From Perkinsus chesapeaki (lineage: Eukaryota; Perkinsozoa; Perkinsida; Perkinsidae): a stretch of 64,000 bases of DNA. The DNA lies in NCBI GenBank assembly GCA_013115145.1, contig JAAPAO010000005.1, forward strand, positions 151,313 through 215,312. Direction: 5' to 3'. Under the pieces are notes generated by a model, which worked only from the letters and a program-made list of their open reading frames with translations, was not told the DNA's origin and did not search any database. This document shows positions 62,056 to 64,000 of this stretch, one piece after another. A program made the translations under genes and the position numbers. Each line of letters begins with the position of its first letter. The stretch's first letter is position 1.

Positions 62056-62858
62056 CTAGGAACTTCCACTTCCCACTGCATCAAGACGTGCACACCATTC
62101 AATTGAGATATCATGCAGGAACTTATCGTAGGAACTAATGACTTTTCCATTTCTTTTATTCAGCCATTTTAAATGGTTTTTCCCATTGAAACGGGAATAC
62201 AGGGTGGCTACCCCGTTACAAGGCGTATCTGGAAAAAGAATTGAAGTAAAGAAACAGTTACCACACAGAGTGCATGTATAAAACTCTGCTGTTATTTTTG
62301 TTAATCCCCAATCTTCACTTCCATTATAGTTTTGTAGTGTGTGACTTAACTGTACAATAACTAGAGCTCCTGATTTAACTAACGCGATGACGCTAGCGAA
62401 AACATTTGAGGATGTGTCTATAGTGACGTTATCCATGTGATTTTCGAACCCGTTAGCCGACGGAGTTCTTTGTCTGAGATCAGCGCAGAGTAAAGCATGC
62501 AGCTTCCGTCTCCAGGGACTACAACACGGTCGAAAACCTTGTTACTTAGGCTCCATGTATATTAACCTGTCTTATCCGTCCTCAGCCAGTAAGTTGGGTA
62601 TGCGTCTGTGGTTTGAGCGGGTATGTTACGCCACTCGTGAGCGGGCTGTAACACGTTACCACTAAAACCCCAGGCTACATCCTTGAATACTTTCCTCTTT
62701 GACGCGTCCCCTTCATATAGCACAATATGCCTGCAACAAGCACCAAACTTGTCGAGAATATCTCGCATGGCCAATGCGTAGCTGTTGAAAGCCTTGGACG
62801 CCTTTCTTAGGTAAGATAAATTTATACCTAGGGTTACCCAATACATAACAATCAACAC
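62056..62858 (-). pseudogene. OTU-like cysteine protease reading frame, interrupted
   Basis: Minus-strand pieces read in order: 62,858-62,562 ('YALAMRDILDKFGACCRHIV', 'LQPAHEWRNIPAQTTDAYPT'), then in the same frame after one TAA codon 'FDRVVVPGDGSCMLYSALIS', which matches the OTU catalytic block Gly-Asp-Gly-X-Cys. After a frame change, 62,436-62,056 gives 'SVIALVKSGALVIVQLS', a 'CTLCGNC' cluster and 'SRFNGKNHLKWL', which could supply the catalytic His of the Asn-His-Tyr-like motif. The stop and frame change mean either short introns or a decayed gene. OTU proteases remove ubiquitin. It lies beside the LSU rRNA 3' end. Confidence 0.4.
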
Positions 62859-62903
62859 GACGTTACGTCATTGACGTACTAAATCACACCGGAAGCAATG
62901 TAA

Positions 62904-63842
62904 TTCAGAGGAACGGACCAGCCTAGGAGAGTCTCCAGACTGGTGATGAAGTTCACCTGTCACTATTGGGTCCTTGAGGCAAGTGTTTGAAACTCACTAA
63001 ATGCTGTACGAATAGGGTCGTCTTTTATTAACGACCTTCAAGAAATTGCGGATTGGAACGTACTTAACCAATTATTTCATCGAACTTCTTAGGTTCAAAT
63101 ACTGTGCAAAGACGTAGAAAGGCGAGTTATGCGTTATCCGCCCAAGAGCTTCCGGGTTCATGTTGAATCGACGCTTAACACCACCGTTGGATGAGAAGGA
63201 ATTGAATGATTCAAGATTATTTGACAAATCTGGCCAGACATCCAACAAAACACCGCTTGGACGAGACCGTCCTTCAGAGGAACGGACCAGCCTAGGAGAG
63301 TCTCCAGACTGGTGATGAAGTTCACCTGTCACTATTGGGTCCTTGAGGCAAGTGTTTGGAACTTACTAAATGCTGTACGAATAGGGTCGTCTTTTATTAA
63401 CGACCTTCAAGAAATTGCGGATTGGAACGTACTTAACCAATTATTTCATCGAACTTCTTAGGTTCAAATACTGTGCAAAGACGTAGAAAGGCGAGTTATG
63501 CGTTATCCGCCCAAGAGCTTCCGGGTTCATGTTGAATCGACGCTTAACACCACCGTTGGATGAGAAGGAATTGAATGATTCAAGATTATTTGACAAATCT
63601 GGCCAGACATCCAACAAAACACCGCTTGGACGAAACCGTCCTTCAGAGGAACGGACCAGCCTAGGAGAGTCTCCAGACTGGTGATGAAGTTCACCTGTCA
63701 CTATTGGGTCCTTGAGGCAAGTGTTTGAAACTTACTAAATGCTGTACGAATAGGGTCGTCTTTTATTAACGACCTTCAAGAAATTGCGGATTGGAACGTA
63801 CTTAACCAATTATTTCATCGAACTTCTTAGGTTCAAATACTA
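62904..63842. repeat. 369-bp tandem repeat, about 2.5 copies, at the LSU rRNA 3' end
   Basis: Unit starts TTCAGAGGAACGGACC at 62,904, 63,273 and 63,642, exactly 369 bp apart, with only a few substitutions (for example GAAACTCA/GGAACTTA). The partial third unit runs into the LSU rRNA gene at about 63,842. The edge of each unit next to 'GGTTCAAATACT' matches the sequence contiguous with the rRNA, so each unit carries a copy of rRNA-proximal sequence. An 86-codon minus-strand open frame in each full unit is a by-product of the repeat. Confidence 0.93.
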
Positions 63843-64000
63843 CGGACGGGAGATAATCCGTAGCAATGCCGCAGTAAACAGTAAACCAAGTAGCTGGACA
63901 AAGTGTTCCTCTCGTACTAACTTCGACTGAATTGAATTATTCAAGATATGCGGGTTATGGTGACCCTCGCGAAGGCCAGAGACCGCTTCACACCTTGCTT
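63780..64000 (-). rRNA. Large-subunit (28S-type) rRNA, 3' end, partial
   Basis: The reverse complement contains the sarcin-ricin loop 'AGTACGAGAGGAAC' at about 63,909-63,922, one of the most conserved rRNA sequences, and downstream 'TGCTACGGATTATCTCCC' in the position of the final LSU helices. The gene continues beyond the window. Its 3' limit is unresolved because the terminal segment is shared with the tandem repeat; 63,780 is an estimate. Confidence 0.9.

Noticed and set aside
62440-62470. GGTTCGAA-like stretch as a tRNA T-loop
   Set aside because: Flanking bases do not form the acceptor or anticodon stems, and the sequence falls in the OTU-like frame.
59463-62900. 5S rRNA gene in the rDNA spacer
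   Set aside because: Looked for the internal control-box sequences on both strands and found none convincing.
62904-63701. 86-codon minus-strand open frames in each 369-bp unit, as protein-coding genes
   Set aside because: They repeat exactly with the unit, overlap rRNA-proximal sequence and show no domain; by-products of the tandem repeat.

Overview
This is a eukaryotic nuclear window of compact, intron-rich genes with one 99-base assembly gap (5841-5939). The gene content (a calcium-dependent protein kinase with four EF-hands, amino-acid transporters, heavy low-complexity insertions, very short introns, an rDNA edge with a divergent LSU 3' end) suggests an alveolate, most likely a perkinsid. 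That placement is an inference from gene content and style. Exon structures were read by eye from conserved protein blocks plus GT...AG joins, so outer limits are better supported than every internal splice site.

Layout. 1-6.4 kb, minus strand: a MutS-family meiotic protein (MSH5-like, cut by the window edge), three low-complexity hypothetical genes and an RraA-family protein whose largest intron is a tandem 27-bp array. 6.6-16.8 kb, plus strand: a small membrane protein, a TIMELESS/Tof1 replication-fork protein split into many exons, a CDPK, and a zinc-type delta-aminolevulinate dehydratase. 17.7-19.1 kb, minus strand: SNU13 (15.5K RNA-binding protein) and ribosomal protein eL31. 19.9-28.4 kb, plus strand: an RMND1/DUF155 mitochondrial protein, a RING-finger protein and two unrecognised multi-exon genes.

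From 28.8 to 59.1 kb every gene I can read is on the plus strand: MON1, a FUSC/ALMT-like membrane protein, COG3, a SUN-domain protein, a second COG3-like gene and second SUN gene (a tandem duplication), a helical unrecognised protein, WWE-TDP1, an HAD-IIIA phosphatase, an amino-acid permease, SUA5, a LENG1-like CIR-N protein and a second permease copy with an in-frame stop. Spacing can be as small as 25 bp. The last 5 kb is rDNA spacer and the 3' end of the large-subunit rRNA on the minus strand, with a 44-bp tandem array, a 369-bp tandem array carrying copies of rRNA-end sequence, and an interrupted OTU-protease-like reading frame.

The genes do not form one pathway. Local themes are DNA maintenance (MSH5-like, TIMELESS, WWE-TDP1 with the neighbouring phosphatase) and endomembrane function (MON1, COG3, SUN proteins). 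The observations I would follow first are the COG3-SUN tandem duplication with a 768-bp nearly identical SUN patch in otherwise diverged copies, the WWE-TDP1/HAD pair, the intron built from intron-like 27-bp units, and the OTU-like frame in the rDNA spacer.
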